DNA of 43,994 nt from an uncultured Bacteroidales bacterium (GCA_946055165.1 CAMGFA010000011.1:1-43994), one strand, 5' to 3'. Numbered from the stretch's first letter, positions 22,213 through 32,154 are shown. Notes: generated from the letters alone by a model not told the origin. Numbers and translations: made by a program.

Positions 22213-25005
22213 ATGAAAGCAAAAATCACAATAACAATCCTGCTTCTGTTTTGTGCAAATGCGGCGGCACAAAGTTTTTATCCTCCAATAAAGAATTACA
22301 GGAAACAGGATTACAATGCAGGAGCCCAAAATTGGAACATCTGCCAGGACAAGTCGGGAAATATGTATTTCGCCAACAACGGAGTGCTGGAATTCGACTC
22401 CAGAGAATGGATTCTGCACTATGCAAGCAACCGCACAGCCGTTCGTTCCGTCTTTTGGGACAGCAAAAGCGAGCGTCTTTATTACGGAGCCACAGAGGAA
22501 TTCGGCTATTTCGACCAGAAAAGCGATAATCTGTTCGAGAAGACAGTGCTGACCGACAGCCTTGGCCTCCAGATGGAAGACGTATGGGAAATTCTCAGGC
22601 TGGGGCAGAATATCTGGCTGAGGGAGAACAACAACGTATTCCGCTACGGCCCGGGAGGTTGCAGAAAATACGAATTCCCGGACAAGGTGGCCGTATCGTC
22701 CATTATAAGAGACTCCATTAACATATTCGTAAACAACAAAGGCCTGTTCAGCTTCAACGGGCAGGTTTTCAGCGAAGTAAAGGCTGCCGAACCGCTCAGG
22801 AAGCTGCGTATATGCGCCATTCTGGACAGTGGTACGGGTCTGGAGCTTGTGAGCAGCGACAAGGGTATTTTCCACATAGAAAACGGGATTCTGAGCAAGG
22901 ACAACAGCAGCCTCAGCCGCGAACTTGCCAGCGCCAATGTCTATTGCGCAAAAGCCAATGAAAGATACACCGCTTACGGCACAGTGGAAAAGGGAGTTTA
23001 CATATACGACAAGGAGAATGCAGAGGTCATACATCTGGATACTGAATCGGGACTTCAAAACAATACCGTGCTAAGTCTTTTCTTCGACAGGGAGGGCTCG
23101 CTCTGGCTTGGGCTCAACAGGGGAATAGACTGTGTGGAGTTGAACAGCCCCTTCTACAAGCTTAGCAGGAACAGCAATGAAATAGGAAGCGGTTATGCTG
23201 CAGTAAATTACAATGGGAAACTCTGGATTGGAACGAACCAGGGTCTTTATTTTCTGGAAAGGGAAAATGAAATAAAGGCCGTTCCTCAGATCAGAGGCCA
23301 AATTTGGAGCCTCCTGAAGCATAAGAATACCCTGTTCTGCAGCTGCGACAAGGGTATATACATAATAGAAGGTGATGCTGGTCCGAGGCTCATTCCGCTT
23401 AACGGCTGCTGGAAACTGGAGGTTTTGCGCAACAGGGAGGATGTTCTTCTTGGTTCGAGCTACGACAGGCTCTTCCTGCTGCAGAACATAAACGGGAAGT
23501 GGCAATTTGCAGGCTATATCCAGGGCTTCGAAGAGTCTAGTAAAGTATTCGAGGAAGACATCGACGGCAGCATCTGGTTCAGTCACTGGGTCAAGGGACT
23601 CTTCCGTTTGAACATAGACTATGAGGCAAAGAAGGTGAGCAGCGTGGAGTTTTTCTCAAAGGCCCAGAATTTTCCCCAGGACTGGGGCAATGTACCTGTT
23701 GAATTCGACAACGGAATAATCTTCAAGACAGACAAGGGATTTTATTCCTACAATTCCATACAGCAGAGGGCACTTCCACGGGAAGATATCAACTCTCTAT
23801 TTTCCAGTCCTCCGACAGGGGCCAGCGTATATCAGTGCCGGGACGGGTCCATGATTTTCGCTTCTTCCGAACTGCAGGCAATATGCAGGCCCGATTCGCG
23901 TGGACGCTGGGTAATGGACTCGCTCTCATTGAAGCCCTTGTGCTCGCAGCGCATTCCGGGCTTCGAGGATGTTCTGGAACTGGACAATGGACAGGTGATG
24001 CTCAATACGGAAGACGGTTACGCCATTATCCGCAGCCATACGGAAGCCGGCGACGGCAGCAATTCACAGGTTTACATCAAGAGAGTCACGGCAAGATCGG
24101 GAAACAGAGACAGCCTGATCTTCAATTCGAGAGGAAACAAGGCCTTCAATGGCAATATCGTGCTGCCTTACCGGGACTATTCCCTGAGTTTCCACTTTGC
24201 ATGCCCGGGGTACAGCAGCGGGGAACAGAGCAGTTTCAGCTACTGTCTGGAGAATTACGACAAATTGTGGTCGGATTACAGTCCTGCAGTAGTAAAGGAA
24301 TACACACAGCTTCCCCACGGACGCTACATATTCAAAGTCAGGTGCCAGAGCCCTGGCAGGGAAGGGTTCAGCGAAACATCCATTTCCATAGAAATCAAGG
24401 CTCCCTGGTACAAACAGACCTGGGCCTACATAGTCTTCACGTTTATAGTGGTAATCCTGGCCTTCGGGGTGGGAATCCTGATAAGAAACAAGTTGGACAA
24501 GCATTTGAGAAAGATTGAAATTGAGAAGGACAAAGAACTCAAGACCAAGCAGCTGGCCCTCGATTTGGAGAGAAAGTCTCAGGACCTCACCGTGTCCACA
24601 ATGAACATCATCAGCAAGAACGAAACCCTTATGGACATCGATTCAATGCTGGAAAAAGCCATAGACTGCATTGGAAGCGACCGCAACAGAAGCCTTTCCA
24701 TACTCAACAAAATACACAAGAACATTCAGCAGAGCCTGCAGCACGACGATGTGTGGAAAAAATTCGAAGCCAATTTCGACATCGTTTACAACGACTTCCT
24801 CAAAAGGCTGAAAGCCCGCTATCCGAAACTCACCCCTACGGACCTGAAGATGTGCGCTTATCTCAAGATGGGACTGAGTTCCAAGGAAATCGCACCTTTG
24901 CTCAACATCACCCTGCGAAGCGTGGAGATGAACCGCTACCGCCTGCGCAAGAAACTGGAACTTGAAAGAGAATGCAATCTGAGCGACTTTTTCGATTCCA
25001 TCTGA
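22213..25005 (+). CDS. SusR-like membrane-spanning sensor with HTH
   Basis: A protein of 930 residues. The signal peptide (MKAKITITILLLFCANAAAQ) is followed by two-bladed-propeller-type repeats (for example NWNICQDKSGNMYFANNGVLEFD, LSLFFDREGSLWLGLNRGIDCVELNSPFY) and a Y_Y_Y domain around residues 640-735 that ends near APWYKQTW. One transmembrane helix follows (AYIVFTFIVVILAFGVGILI, about 738-757), then a coiled segment and a C-terminal LuxR-type helix-turn-helix (LTPTDLKMCAYLKMGLSSKEIAPLLNI, RSVEMNRYRLRKKL). There is no histidine kinase or receiver domain, so this is the SusR-like one-piece design, not a hybrid two-component system. It is divergent from susC and probably activates that operon on sensing glucan in the periplasm. 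Confidence 0.9.
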   Translation: MKAKITITILLLFCANAAAQSFYPPIKNYRKQDYNAGAQNWNICQDKSGNMYFANNGVLEFDSREWILHYASNRTAVRSVFWDSKSERLYYGATEEFGYFDQKSDNLFEKTVLTDSLGLQMEDVWEILRLGQNIWLRENNNVFRYGPGGCRKYEFPDKVAVSSIIRDSINIFVNNKGLFSFNGQVFSEVKAAEPLRKLRICAILDSGTGLELVSSDKGIFHIENGILSKDNSSLSRELASANVYCAKANERYTAYGTVEKGVYIYDKENAEVIHLDTESGLQNNTVLSLFFDREGSLWLGLNRGIDCVELNSPFYKLSRNSNEIGSGYAAVNYNGKLWIGTNQGLYFLERENEIKAVPQIRGQIWSLLKHKNTLFCSCDKGIYIIEGDAGPRLIPLNGCWKLEVLRNREDVLLGSSYDRLFLLQNINGKWQFAGYIQGFEESSKVFEEDIDGSIWFSHWVKGLFRLNIDYEAKKVSSVEFFSKAQNFPQDWGNVPVEFDNGIIFKTDKGFYSYNSIQQRALPREDINSLFSSPPTGASVYQCRDGSMIFASSELQAICRPDSRGRWVMDSLSLKPLCSQRIPGFEDVLELDNGQVMLNTEDGYAIIRSHTEAGDGSNSQVYIKRVTARSGNRDSLIFNSRGNKAFNGNIVLPYRDYSLSFHFACPGYSSGEQSSFSYCLENYDKLWSDYSPAVVKEYTQLPHGRYIFKVRCQSPGREGFSETSISIEIKAPWYKQTWAYIVFTFIVVILAFGVGILIRNKLDKHLRKIEIEKDKELKTKQLALDLERKSQDLTVSTMNIISKNETLMDIDSMLEKAIDCIGSDRNRSLSILNKIHKNIQQSLQHDDVWKKFEANFDIVYNDFLKRLKARYPKLTPTDLKMCAYLKMGLSSKEIAPLLNITLRSVEMNRYRLRKKLELERECNLSDFFDSI

Positions 25006-25038
25006 AAATTTCTGCGAATTAATTCTTATTTTTGAACG

Positions 25039-27138
25039 ATGTCGTATCTGGAAAGTGAAATAAAATTTCTCAAGGGGGTTGGTCCCAAAAGAGCCGAACT
25101 GCTGGAAAAGGAGCTCGGCCTCAAAACATTGGACGACCTGCTGCATTTCTACCCTTTCCGCTACATCGACAGAAGCAGAATACAGAGGATTGCCGATGCC
25201 GGCCAAAATCTGGCCTTCATCCAGGTGAAAGGGACAGTTGTTTCCCGCGCCCTTGTGGGTGAAGGTTCGGGAAAGAGGGTGAGCGTTATAGTGGACGATG
25301 GCAGCGGCCAGATGGAAATGGTCTTTTTCAAGGCTCTCAAATGGAACTACGAGAAACTGGAGCCCGGAAAGACCTTCGTCTTCTTCGGCAAACCGGCCGA
25401 ATTCAACGGCAAATTCAATATGGTGCACCCTGAGGTCGATGCTCCTATGGAAGCCGGCAGCAATCAGGGAGGGCTCACGGGGGTGTATCCGAGCACTGAA
25501 AAGCTCAAAAACGCAGGAATAACCGGGAAAATGATGTGCAAACTGCAGGATGTGGCGCTCGGTCTGTGCCTTGAAGAAGTGGAGGAGACCCTGCCGGACT
25601 ATCTTCTGAAAGAACTTGCACTTTGTTCCCTTCCCTATGCTCTGAGGAACATTCATTTCCCGAAAGACAGCTATGCACTTGAAAAGGCGAGCCGCAGACT
25701 CAAATTCGAGGAACTGTTCCTTCTGCAGCTCAGCCTTTTGAAACAGAAATTCGTTAACTCGAGGCAAAGTAAGGGATTTATAATGCCAAAAGTAGGCAGT
25801 GAATTCAATTCCTGTTTCAAATCCCTTCCATACTCCCTCACCGGGGCCCAGCAGCGAGTTATCAAGGAAATCCGCAAGGACTTGCTGAGCGGCAGGCAGA
25901 TGAACAGACTTCTGCAAGGGGATGTAGGCTCGGGCAAAACTATGGTTGCCGTGCTCTCCTGCCTTCTTGCCATAGACAACGGTTTCCAGGCCTGCATTAT
26001 GGCTCCAACGGAAGTTCTTGCAAAACAGCACTTTGCAAACATAAGCAAATACCTTGCGCCAACCGGGGTACGCTGTGCCCTGCTCACCGGCTCCACCAAA
26101 GCCCGTGAAAGAAAAGAAATTGCAGAAGCTCTGCTGGACGGAAGCATCGGCCTTATAGTTGGCACACACGCCTTGATTGAAGACAGCGTGCAGTTCCGCA
26201 ATTTGGGTCTTGCAGTAATCGACGAGCAGCACCGCTTCGGAGTGGACCAGCGCTCCAAACTGTGGAGCAAGAACGGAGATGGCGCCCCGCACGTGCTGGT
26301 GATGACCGCAACCCCTATTCCGCGCACCCTTGCAATGACGGTTTACGGCGATTTGGACGTTTCCGTGATAGATGAAATGCCTCCGGGGCGAAAGCCGGTG
26401 CGCACAAGCCTTCATACGGAGAACAAACTGCCTGTAATCTACAACTTTATGCGCAAGGAAATCGCAAAGGGAAGGCAGGTATTTGTGGTCTATCCCATGA
26501 TCTTCGAAAATGAAAAACTGGACCTTCAGAACCTTGAAAAAGGCTACGAGGACATTTGTCAGGCTTTCCCTTTCCCTCCTTACAAAGTGGCCATCGTGCA
26601 CGGAAAGCAAAGCGCCGAAGACAAGGACTTCTATATGTCCGCCTTTGCGGCAGGAAGGGCCAACATCCTGGTTTCCACCACAGTGATAGAAGTTGGAGTG
26701 GACGTGCCGAACGCATCGGTAATGGTGATTATGAGTGCGGAACGCTTTGGGCTGTCGCAGTTGCACCAGCTGCGCGGCAGGGTGGGACGCGGGTCCGACG
26801 AAGCCCACTGCGTGCTGGTCAGAGGGCAGAAATGTTCGAAGGAAGCTATACAGAGGCTGGAGCTGATGTGCCGCAGCCAGGACGGTTTCGAAATAGCAGA
26901 AGAAGACCTCAAGCTCCGCGGTCCGGGCGACCTTGAAGGCACGGCGCAGAGCGGTCTTCCGATTGAGCTTAAAATCGCCTCTTTGGTGAAGGATTCCCAG
27001 GTTCTCGCCGAGGCAAGGGCTGTGGCAGGCCGCATCCTGGAAGAGGACCCTCTGCTGGCTCAGGAAAAGAACCAATTGCTTCTCAAGGAATTGCGCAAAG
27101 GCAAATACAACAGGAAAGACTATAGCAAGATATCATAA
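25039..27138 (+). CDS. recG: ATP-dependent DNA helicase RecG
   Basis: A protein of 699 residues, full length for RecG. The N-terminal wedge/OB region includes LLHFYPFRYIDRS (35-47). Walker A is GDVGSGKT (294-301), the DExH box is Asp395-Glu-Gln-His398, and MTATPIPRTLAMTVYGDLDVSVIDEMPPGRKPV is the RecG block after it. The C-terminal helicase part has VSTTVIEVGVDVPNASVMVI and QLRGRVGRG, ending in the RecG-type LRGPGDLEGTAQSG. It remodels stalled replication forks and Holliday junctions. It lies 33 nt after the sensor gene and 11 nt before the peptidase. Confidence 0.97.
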   Translation: MSYLESEIKFLKGVGPKRAELLEKELGLKTLDDLLHFYPFRYIDRSRIQRIADAGQNLAFIQVKGTVVSRALVGEGSGKRVSVIVDDGSGQMEMVFFKALKWNYEKLEPGKTFVFFGKPAEFNGKFNMVHPEVDAPMEAGSNQGGLTGVYPSTEKLKNAGITGKMMCKLQDVALGLCLEEVEETLPDYLLKELALCSLPYALRNIHFPKDSYALEKASRRLKFEELFLLQLSLLKQKFVNSRQSKGFIMPKVGSEFNSCFKSLPYSLTGAQQRVIKEIRKDLLSGRQMNRLLQGDVGSGKTMVAVLSCLLAIDNGFQACIMAPTEVLAKQHFANISKYLAPTGVRCALLTGSTKARERKEIAEALLDGSIGLIVGTHALIEDSVQFRNLGLAVIDEQHRFGVDQRSKLWSKNGDGAPHVLVMTATPIPRTLAMTVYGDLDVSVIDEMPPGRKPVRTSLHTENKLPVIYNFMRKEIAKGRQVFVVYPMIFENEKLDLQNLEKGYEDICQAFPFPPYKVAIVHGKQSAEDKDFYMSAFAAGRANILVSTTVIEVGVDVPNASVMVIMSAERFGLSQLHQLRGRVGRGSDEAHCVLVRGQKCSKEAIQRLELMCRSQDGFEIAEEDLKLRGPGDLEGTAQSGLPIELKIASLVKDSQVLAEARAVAGRILEEDPLLAQEKNQLLLKELRKGKYNRKDYSKIS

Positions 27139-27149
27139 AAGTACAATAT

Positions 27150-29405
27150 ATGAAGAAATTTTTACGTGTTTTGATTATTTGTGCCCTGGCCTTCTTTGTT
27201 GGCTACGGCATTGCAGAACTATTCGGTAGCATTATGACACCCAACAAGAACGAAAAAGGCTATATCGGAAAGCCCGAACTAGAACTGGAGGGCCGCTTTA
27301 CGCCCGAGGCCCTGCTCGCCCTGGGCCGATTGAGCGATCCCCAGCTCAGCCCCGACGGCAGCAAAATCCTCTACGGAGTATCGTACAACTCCATTGAGCA
27401 GAACCGCAGCTGCCGCAACCTCTATATCTGCGAGCTGGACGGAAGCAATCCGGTGCAGCTTACCCGCTATGCAAAAAGCGCATCGAACGCCCGCTGGGCA
27501 CCGGACGGCAAATCCATCTATTTTCTGCAGGACGGCCAGATTTGGCAGGCTGCTGTGGGCGGACGCAAGCTCGGAGCCAAGCGCCAGATTAGCAATGTGC
27601 CGAGAGGAATTTCTGAGTTCAAGCTGTCTGCGGACGGAAGTCAGGTGCTGTATATCAGCACTATAGACGGGCCTGTAAAGACCGCCGACAAGCTCGACCC
27701 GGCCCTGGGGAAGGCTCAGGCCTATATTGCCGAGGACCTTATGTACCGCCATTGGGACCATTGGGTTACCGAAACTCCGCGCACATATCTCGCCCCTATA
27801 GGCAAAATTGATCCGGAGCACAGCATCGACCTTCTTGGGGAAGAGCCTTATGAGCTTCCGACCGAGCCTTTCGGCGGGGCTGAACAGCTGGACTTCTCCC
27901 CTTGCGGGCGCCTTGTGGCCTACTCCTGCCGCAAGCACACAGGCAAGGAATACGCCTTCTCCACCAACTGCGGCATATATGTATATGACATCCCGAGCGG
28001 CAAGACAATAGAAGTCAAGACCGACGGAGGCTACGACACCGCCCCTGTATTCAGCCCCGACGGCCGCCATTTGGCCTGGATTTCAATGGAGCGCGACGGC
28101 TACGAAGCCGACAGGCAGCGCATCCTCGTGGCCGATGTCCTTGGCAATTGCGAAGGCTGCTGCGAAGGGCAGAGTCTGCCTTGGATTGGCAATATCCGCG
28201 AGCTCACAAAGGATTTCAACTACGATGCCGACGGCCTTCTCTGGCACAACAACGAGCTCTATTTCAGTTCAATGCAGCCGGACGGCAAGCAGGCCATAAT
28301 GAAGAGCGACCTCGAAGGGCGAATCGTCCGCCTGAGCGCTGAAGAGTGGAATTACGACTTCTTCTCCCCTTGGGCAGTGCTCGACCGCCCGGACGGCGGC
28401 GTGGAGCTCTACAGCAGCTACTACTGCCTCAACTTCCCTCTCGAACTGGTGAAAGTGAGTCTTCCGGCCGATGCTCCCGCAAGTTTCGGGCAGCTCAGCC
28501 ACGAGAACGATGCCCTTTTGGGCCAGCTTGAGGCCCCGCACAGCGAGAGTATTCATCTCAAGACCGTAGATGGCAAGCAGATGCAGTGCTGGGTGCTCTA
28601 CCCTCCGCACTTCGACCCTTCGAAGAAATATCCTGCAGTGGAAATCGTGCTCGGAGGCCCTCAGGGCACCAACTCCCAGGACTGGAGCTACCGCTGGTGC
28701 TACCGTCTAATGGCCGAGAACGGCTATGTGGTGATTATGCCTAACCGCCGAGGCACCACTGCCTTCGGACAGGACTGGAAAGAGCAGATAAGCGGCGACT
28801 ACCCCGGCCTCAATATGCAGGACTACCTCACTGCCGGCCGATACATCAAGAGCCAGCCATACGTGGACAAGCTCGCCTGCGTGGGAGCATCGTACGGAGG
28901 CTATTCGGCCTATATGCTCGAAGGTCTGCACGGCGACCTGTACGACTGCTTCATTGCCCACGCCGGAATTTTCGACGAAAAGCAGCTCTGGTTCACTACG
29001 GAAGAGATGTGGTTTGCCAACTGGGACAACGGCGGCCTCACGGAATTTGCCTACACCCCGGGGCAGACAGGTCCTGCCGGCGACGGCATAACCTTCGGCG
29101 GAATGCAGCAGGCAGGAGCTCCTTACGCCTCCACAGCCAAAGCCCAAAGGCACTACTCCAACTCACCTTCCTCAATGGTGACCAAATGGCACACCCCTAT
29201 CCTCTGCATCCACGGAATGATGGACTACCGCATCCCTTACGAACAGGGTATGGCAGCCTTCAACGCCGCCCAGATGATGGGCGTTCCAAGCAAACTCATA
29301 GTGTTCCCTGAAGAAAACCACTGGATTCTGCAGCCGCAGAACTCGCTCCTGTGGCACAGGGAATTCTACTCCTGGCTGGACAAGTGGTGCAAGGAATCCA
29401 AATAA
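27150..29405 (+). CDS. S9-family prolyl oligopeptidase-type peptidase
   Basis: A protein of 751 residues. An N-terminal hydrophobic helix (LRVLIICALAFFVGYGIAELF) anchors or exports it. Residues 50-430 are a beta-propeller with repeated LSPDGSK, WAPDGKS, FSPDGRH motifs. The C-terminal alpha/beta-hydrolase domain carries the catalytic triad Ser581 (GASYGGYS), Asp692 (GMMDYR) and His724 (EENHW). The family removes dipeptides or tripeptides, often after Pro, in the periplasm. The last residues deserve notice: the reading frame ends DKWCKESK, and the right-hand copy of the repeat bracketing the restriction unit would give DKWCKE-stop, so the present C-terminus has been altered by the insertion. 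Confidence 0.9.
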   Translation: MKKFLRVLIICALAFFVGYGIAELFGSIMTPNKNEKGYIGKPELELEGRFTPEALLALGRLSDPQLSPDGSKILYGVSYNSIEQNRSCRNLYICELDGSNPVQLTRYAKSASNARWAPDGKSIYFLQDGQIWQAAVGGRKLGAKRQISNVPRGISEFKLSADGSQVLYISTIDGPVKTADKLDPALGKAQAYIAEDLMYRHWDHWVTETPRTYLAPIGKIDPEHSIDLLGEEPYELPTEPFGGAEQLDFSPCGRLVAYSCRKHTGKEYAFSTNCGIYVYDIPSGKTIEVKTDGGYDTAPVFSPDGRHLAWISMERDGYEADRQRILVADVLGNCEGCCEGQSLPWIGNIRELTKDFNYDADGLLWHNNELYFSSMQPDGKQAIMKSDLEGRIVRLSAEEWNYDFFSPWAVLDRPDGGVELYSSYYCLNFPLELVKVSLPADAPASFGQLSHENDALLGQLEAPHSESIHLKTVDGKQMQCWVLYPPHFDPSKKYPAVEIVLGGPQGTNSQDWSYRWCYRLMAENGYVVIMPNRRGTTAFGQDWKEQISGDYPGLNMQDYLTAGRYIKSQPYVDKLACVGASYGGYSAYMLEGLHGDLYDCFIAHAGIFDEKQLWFTTEEMWFANWDNGGLTEFAYTPGQTGPAGDGITFGGMQQAGAPYASTAKAQRHYSNSPSSMVTKWHTPILCIHGMMDYRIPYEQGMAAFNAAQMMGVPSKLIVFPEENHWILQPQNSLLWHREFYSWLDKWCKESK
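29381..29397 (+). repeat. 17-bp direct repeat, left copy
   Basis: CAAGTGGTGCAAGGAAT inside the last codons of the peptidase gene. An exact copy is found 2943 bp downstream on the far side of the restriction-modification genes. Confidence 0.9.
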
Positions 29406-29449
29406 GTACTGTAAATGTTGAAAGGCCTTGGAAAAGTTGATTAAACTGT

Positions 29450-29479
29450 TTTGACCGATCCATTCTTTTTGTAACTTTG
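29450..29479 (+). promoter_or_regulatory. Promoter of the restriction-modification operon
   Basis: TTTG at 29450-29453, an 18-nt spacer, then TAACTTTG at 29472-29479. It lies inside the inserted segment, so the unit brings its own promoter. It also excludes the TTG at 29477 as the methylase start. Confidence 0.6.
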
Positions 29480-29497
29480 TGGAAATATGACGCGCTT

Positions 29498-30409
29498 ATG
29501 ATGTTGTCCGAAAACAAGACACAGGCCCGGCCATTCATCAAATGGGTAGGAGGGAAGACACAATTGCTTGACGAAATCAAGAAGTCGCTTCCTAGCGATT
29601 TCGCTACCCGTCAGCACCTTACATATGTAGAGCCTTTTGTGGGTGGTGGTGCCGTGATGTTCTGGATTCTTCAAGCTTATCCCAATATTGAAAGAGCTGT
29701 AATCAACGACATCAACGAGGAGTTAATATGCACTTATCGAGTCATCAAAGAGAGCGCTGAAAAACTAATATCTGCGCTCTCTATCATCCAAGCCGAGTAT
29801 ATCCCTCTAAACGCAGAAGCGAGAAAGGACTACTTTATGGAGAAGAGGGCTATGTTCAACACCAAGAAGACTTCTCCAATAGAAACTGCCGCCCTCTTCA
29901 TCTTCCTCAATCGCACCTGCTTCAACGGCCTCTATCGCGTCAACGCCAAAGGCGAATTCAACGTTCCCCACGGCAAGTATGCAAATCCCCGTATCTGCGA
30001 TGCCGACAACCTGCGGGCTTGCTCCGAAATTCTGCAGAAGGTAGAAATCCTTTGTGGCGATTTCGCCCAGACAGGACATTACGCCGGCCCCGATACGCTG
30101 TTCTATTTCGACCCTCCTTACAAACCCATCACAGAGACATCCTCCTTCACATCATACACGAAAGAAGGGTTCAATGATGCCGAACAGATTCGTCTTCGCG
30201 ACTTCTGTACCCAAATTAGTAAGGATAAGGCCCTATTTGTCGCAAGCAATTCAGACCCAAAGGAAATCAATCCCAAAGAGGATTTCCTCGATTCCATATA
30301 CAAACATTTCAACATCAAGAGAGTATCCGCTGCCCGAATGATAAACTCTGACGCTTCAGGACGCGGAGCTATCTCAGAGCTGATGATTTCTAACGTAGTC
30401 AACGCATAA
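29498..30409 (+). CDS. dpnM: Dam-like adenine methyltransferase, M.DpnIIA type
   Basis: A protein of 303 residues from the ATG at 29498 (the next codon at 29501 is also ATG). It belongs to the alpha-class N6-adenine methylases: the S-adenosylmethionine motif PFIKWVGGKTQLL lies near the N-terminus, YVEPFVGGGAVMFW near residue 45, and the catalytic DPPY at Asp205-Tyr208. The best match in memory is the GATC-specific methylase of the DpnII system, which methylates double-stranded DNA to protect the host. It is followed after 1 nt by the endonuclease gene. Specificity for GATC is inferred from the gene set. Confidence 0.9.
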   Translation: MMLSENKTQARPFIKWVGGKTQLLDEIKKSLPSDFATRQHLTYVEPFVGGGAVMFWILQAYPNIERAVINDINEELICTYRVIKESAEKLISALSIIQAEYIPLNAEARKDYFMEKRAMFNTKKTSPIETAALFIFLNRTCFNGLYRVNAKGEFNVPHGKYANPRICDADNLRACSEILQKVEILCGDFAQTGHYAGPDTLFYFDPPYKPITETSSFTSYTKEGFNDAEQIRLRDFCTQISKDKALFVASNSDPKEINPKEDFLDSIYKHFNIKRVSAARMINSDASGRGAISELMISNVVNA

Positions 30410-30410
30410 T

Positions 30411-31268
30411 ATGAGAGATTTCAACACTTGGCTGGCGGGCTTCCGCTCCGCCATAGCAGGCTATAAGTATTACACTGACTTTGAGAAGATTTACCGCAAC
30501 GTAGATACCATCAAAGTTGAACTAAACATATTAAACTCCTTGATTGGGTGCTCAGACATTGAGAATGAGTTCGTGGCACTTTACAAACGGTATCCTGAAA
30601 TTCTCAAGTGCATCCCTATCCTATTGGCCAAGCGTGAATCAGATATCCTTACTGTTGATTTTGATGGTGAGCACGTATGGAACTTCCATCATGCAAATTA
30701 CAACATCGAAGAATATGTGGTGTTTATGCGTGAGACTGGAATCTTTGATTTGATGAAACAGAAACATATCCACAATCTGGTAGACTACGTTACTGGTGTT
30801 GAAACAGGCCTGGACTCCAATGCCCGCAAGAACCGCGGTGGACACGTAATGGAAGATCTAGTTGAAGGATATCTCGTCAAGGCTGGACTTATAAAAGATA
30901 TAACTTACTTCAAGGAGATGTACATCAGCGAAATTGAGCAAAAATGGGGCATCGACCTTTCCTGCATCTCCAACGAAGGAAGCACAGAGAAGCGCTTTGA
31001 CTTTGTAATCAAGCGCCCAAATATGATTTACGGAATTGAAACCAACTTCTACACCAGCGGCGGCTCCAAACTGAACGAAACTGCACGCAGTTACAAGACC
31101 ATCGCTCTGGAGACAAAGGACCACCCTAACTTCAAGTTCGTCTGGATTACCGATGGACACGGCTGGGGTTCTGCCCGCAACAACCTCAAGGAAACCTTCG
31201 ACGTCCTGGAGCATCTCTACAATATCATGGACCTCGATGACGGAGTAGTGGCCACCAAACTTGTTTAA
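30411..31268 (+). CDS. dpnB: Type II restriction endonuclease, DpnII family
   Basis: A protein of 285 residues with the DpnII-family layout: the helical N-terminus (FEKIYRNVDTIKVELNILNSLIG, LYKRYPEILKCIPILLAKRE) and, in the C-terminal half, GRKNRGGHVMEDLVEGYL-like text and a nuclease core around KRFDFVIKRPNMIYGIETNFYTSGGSKLNETAR, where Asp, Glu and downstream polar residues would coordinate metal. It cuts unmethylated GATC. It lies between the two methylase genes with 1 and 4 nt gaps, so synthesis of toxic and protective activities is tightly linked. No frame damage is seen, so the enzyme should be active. Confidence 0.88.
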   Translation: MRDFNTWLAGFRSAIAGYKYYTDFEKIYRNVDTIKVELNILNSLIGCSDIENEFVALYKRYPEILKCIPILLAKRESDILTVDFDGEHVWNFHHANYNIEEYVVFMRETGIFDLMKQKHIHNLVDYVTGVETGLDSNARKNRGGHVMEDLVEGYLVKAGLIKDITYFKEMYISEIEQKWGIDLSCISNEGSTEKRFDFVIKRPNMIYGIETNFYTSGGSKLNETARSYKTIALETKDHPNFKFVWITDGHGWGSARNNLKETFDVLEHLYNIMDLDDGVVATKLV

Positions 31269-31272
31269 TCTT

Positions 31273-32154
31273 ATGACCACAGCCTACTATAAATCACAAG
31301 ATAAAAACTTCACGCTCCTGCAGGGAGATTGTATTGAACTTCTGAACTCCTTTGAATTCAAGTTTGATATGATTTTCGCAGATCCGCCGTACCATCTGTC
31401 CAACGGCGGCATCAGCATACAAAGCGGCATTCCTGTGTCTGTAAACAAAGGCAAGTGGGATAAATCTCAGGGATATGAGGAAGACTATAAGTTTGACAAA
31501 AAATGGCTGGCCGCCTGCCGTGAGCATCTGAAAGCAGACGGCACCATTTGGGTTAGCGGAACTTACCACAACATTTTCTCAGTTGCCCGCTGTTTAACAG
31601 AGCTGGATTTCAAAATCCTCAACTGCATTACCTGGGTAAAAACCAATCCTCCACCCAACCTTTCCTGTCGGTATTTCACTTACTCGGCAGAATACATTCT
31701 ATGGGCGCGAAAGGAACAGAAAGTAGGCCACTACTACAACTATGAGTTGATGAAGGAAATCAACGGAGGCACCCAGATGCGAGATGTCTGGACACTACCG
31801 GCGATTGCACCGTGGGAGAAATCCTGTGGCAAGCATCCGACTCAGAAGCCCTTGTGCGTCCTGTCCAGAATCATACAGGCCTCCACTAAGCCAGGAGCCT
31901 GGATACTTGACCCATTCACCGGAAGCAGCACCACTGGAATCGCAGCCAATCTCCTTGGCCGCCGGTTCTTGGGCATCGACCAGGAAGAAAAATTCCTTGA
32001 AATGAGCAAAGCCCGCAGGGAGGAACTGGATAGCATCAACCGCCGCAGCGAAATTTTAAAGAAATTGGAGAAACAGGCCAAGCTCTTCCAGGATAGCGAC
32101 ATTCGCGTCCTGTGTGAACCGGATGTTTATTACGGGCCGGAACTTCCGTTCTAA
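31273..32154 (+). CDS. dpnA: Second adenine methyltransferase, M2.DpnII type
   Basis: A protein of 293 residues from the ATG at 31273, 4 nt after the endonuclease stop. DPPY (Asp37-Tyr40, FADPPYHLSNGG) precedes the AdoMet site DPFTGSSTTG (from Asp213), which is the beta-class order and opposite to the first methylase. In the DpnII system the second methylase also acts on GATC and can modify single-stranded DNA, protecting incoming plasmid DNA during transformation. HPTQKPLCVLSRII before the AdoMet motif is typical. After its stop there are 169 nt of unexplained sequence before the right-hand repeat. Confidence 0.9.
   Translation: MTTAYYKSQDKNFTLLQGDCIELLNSFEFKFDMIFADPPYHLSNGGISIQSGIPVSVNKGKWDKSQGYEEDYKFDKKWLAACREHLKADGTIWVSGTYHNIFSVARCLTELDFKILNCITWVKTNPPPNLSCRYFTYSAEYILWARKEQKVGHYYNYELMKEINGGTQMRDVWTLPAIAPWEKSCGKHPTQKPLCVLSRIIQASTKPGAWILDPFTGSSTTGIAANLLGRRFLGIDQEEKFLEMSKARREELDSINRRSEILKKLEKQAKLFQDSDIRVLCEPDVYYGPELPF

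Noticed and set aside
25027..25034. TATTTTTG box before recG
   Set aside because: It is only 4 nt from the ATG, so transcription would start at or after the start codon; recG is more likely read from the upstream gene.
24643..27075. Long minus-strand open frame opposite recG
   Set aside because: It is antisense to a complete, motif-rich recG gene and its translation is low in recognisable structure; it is a codon-bias shadow.
29477..29497. TTG start for the first methylase
   Set aside because: It lies within the -7 box of the operon promoter, so it would not be in the transcript.
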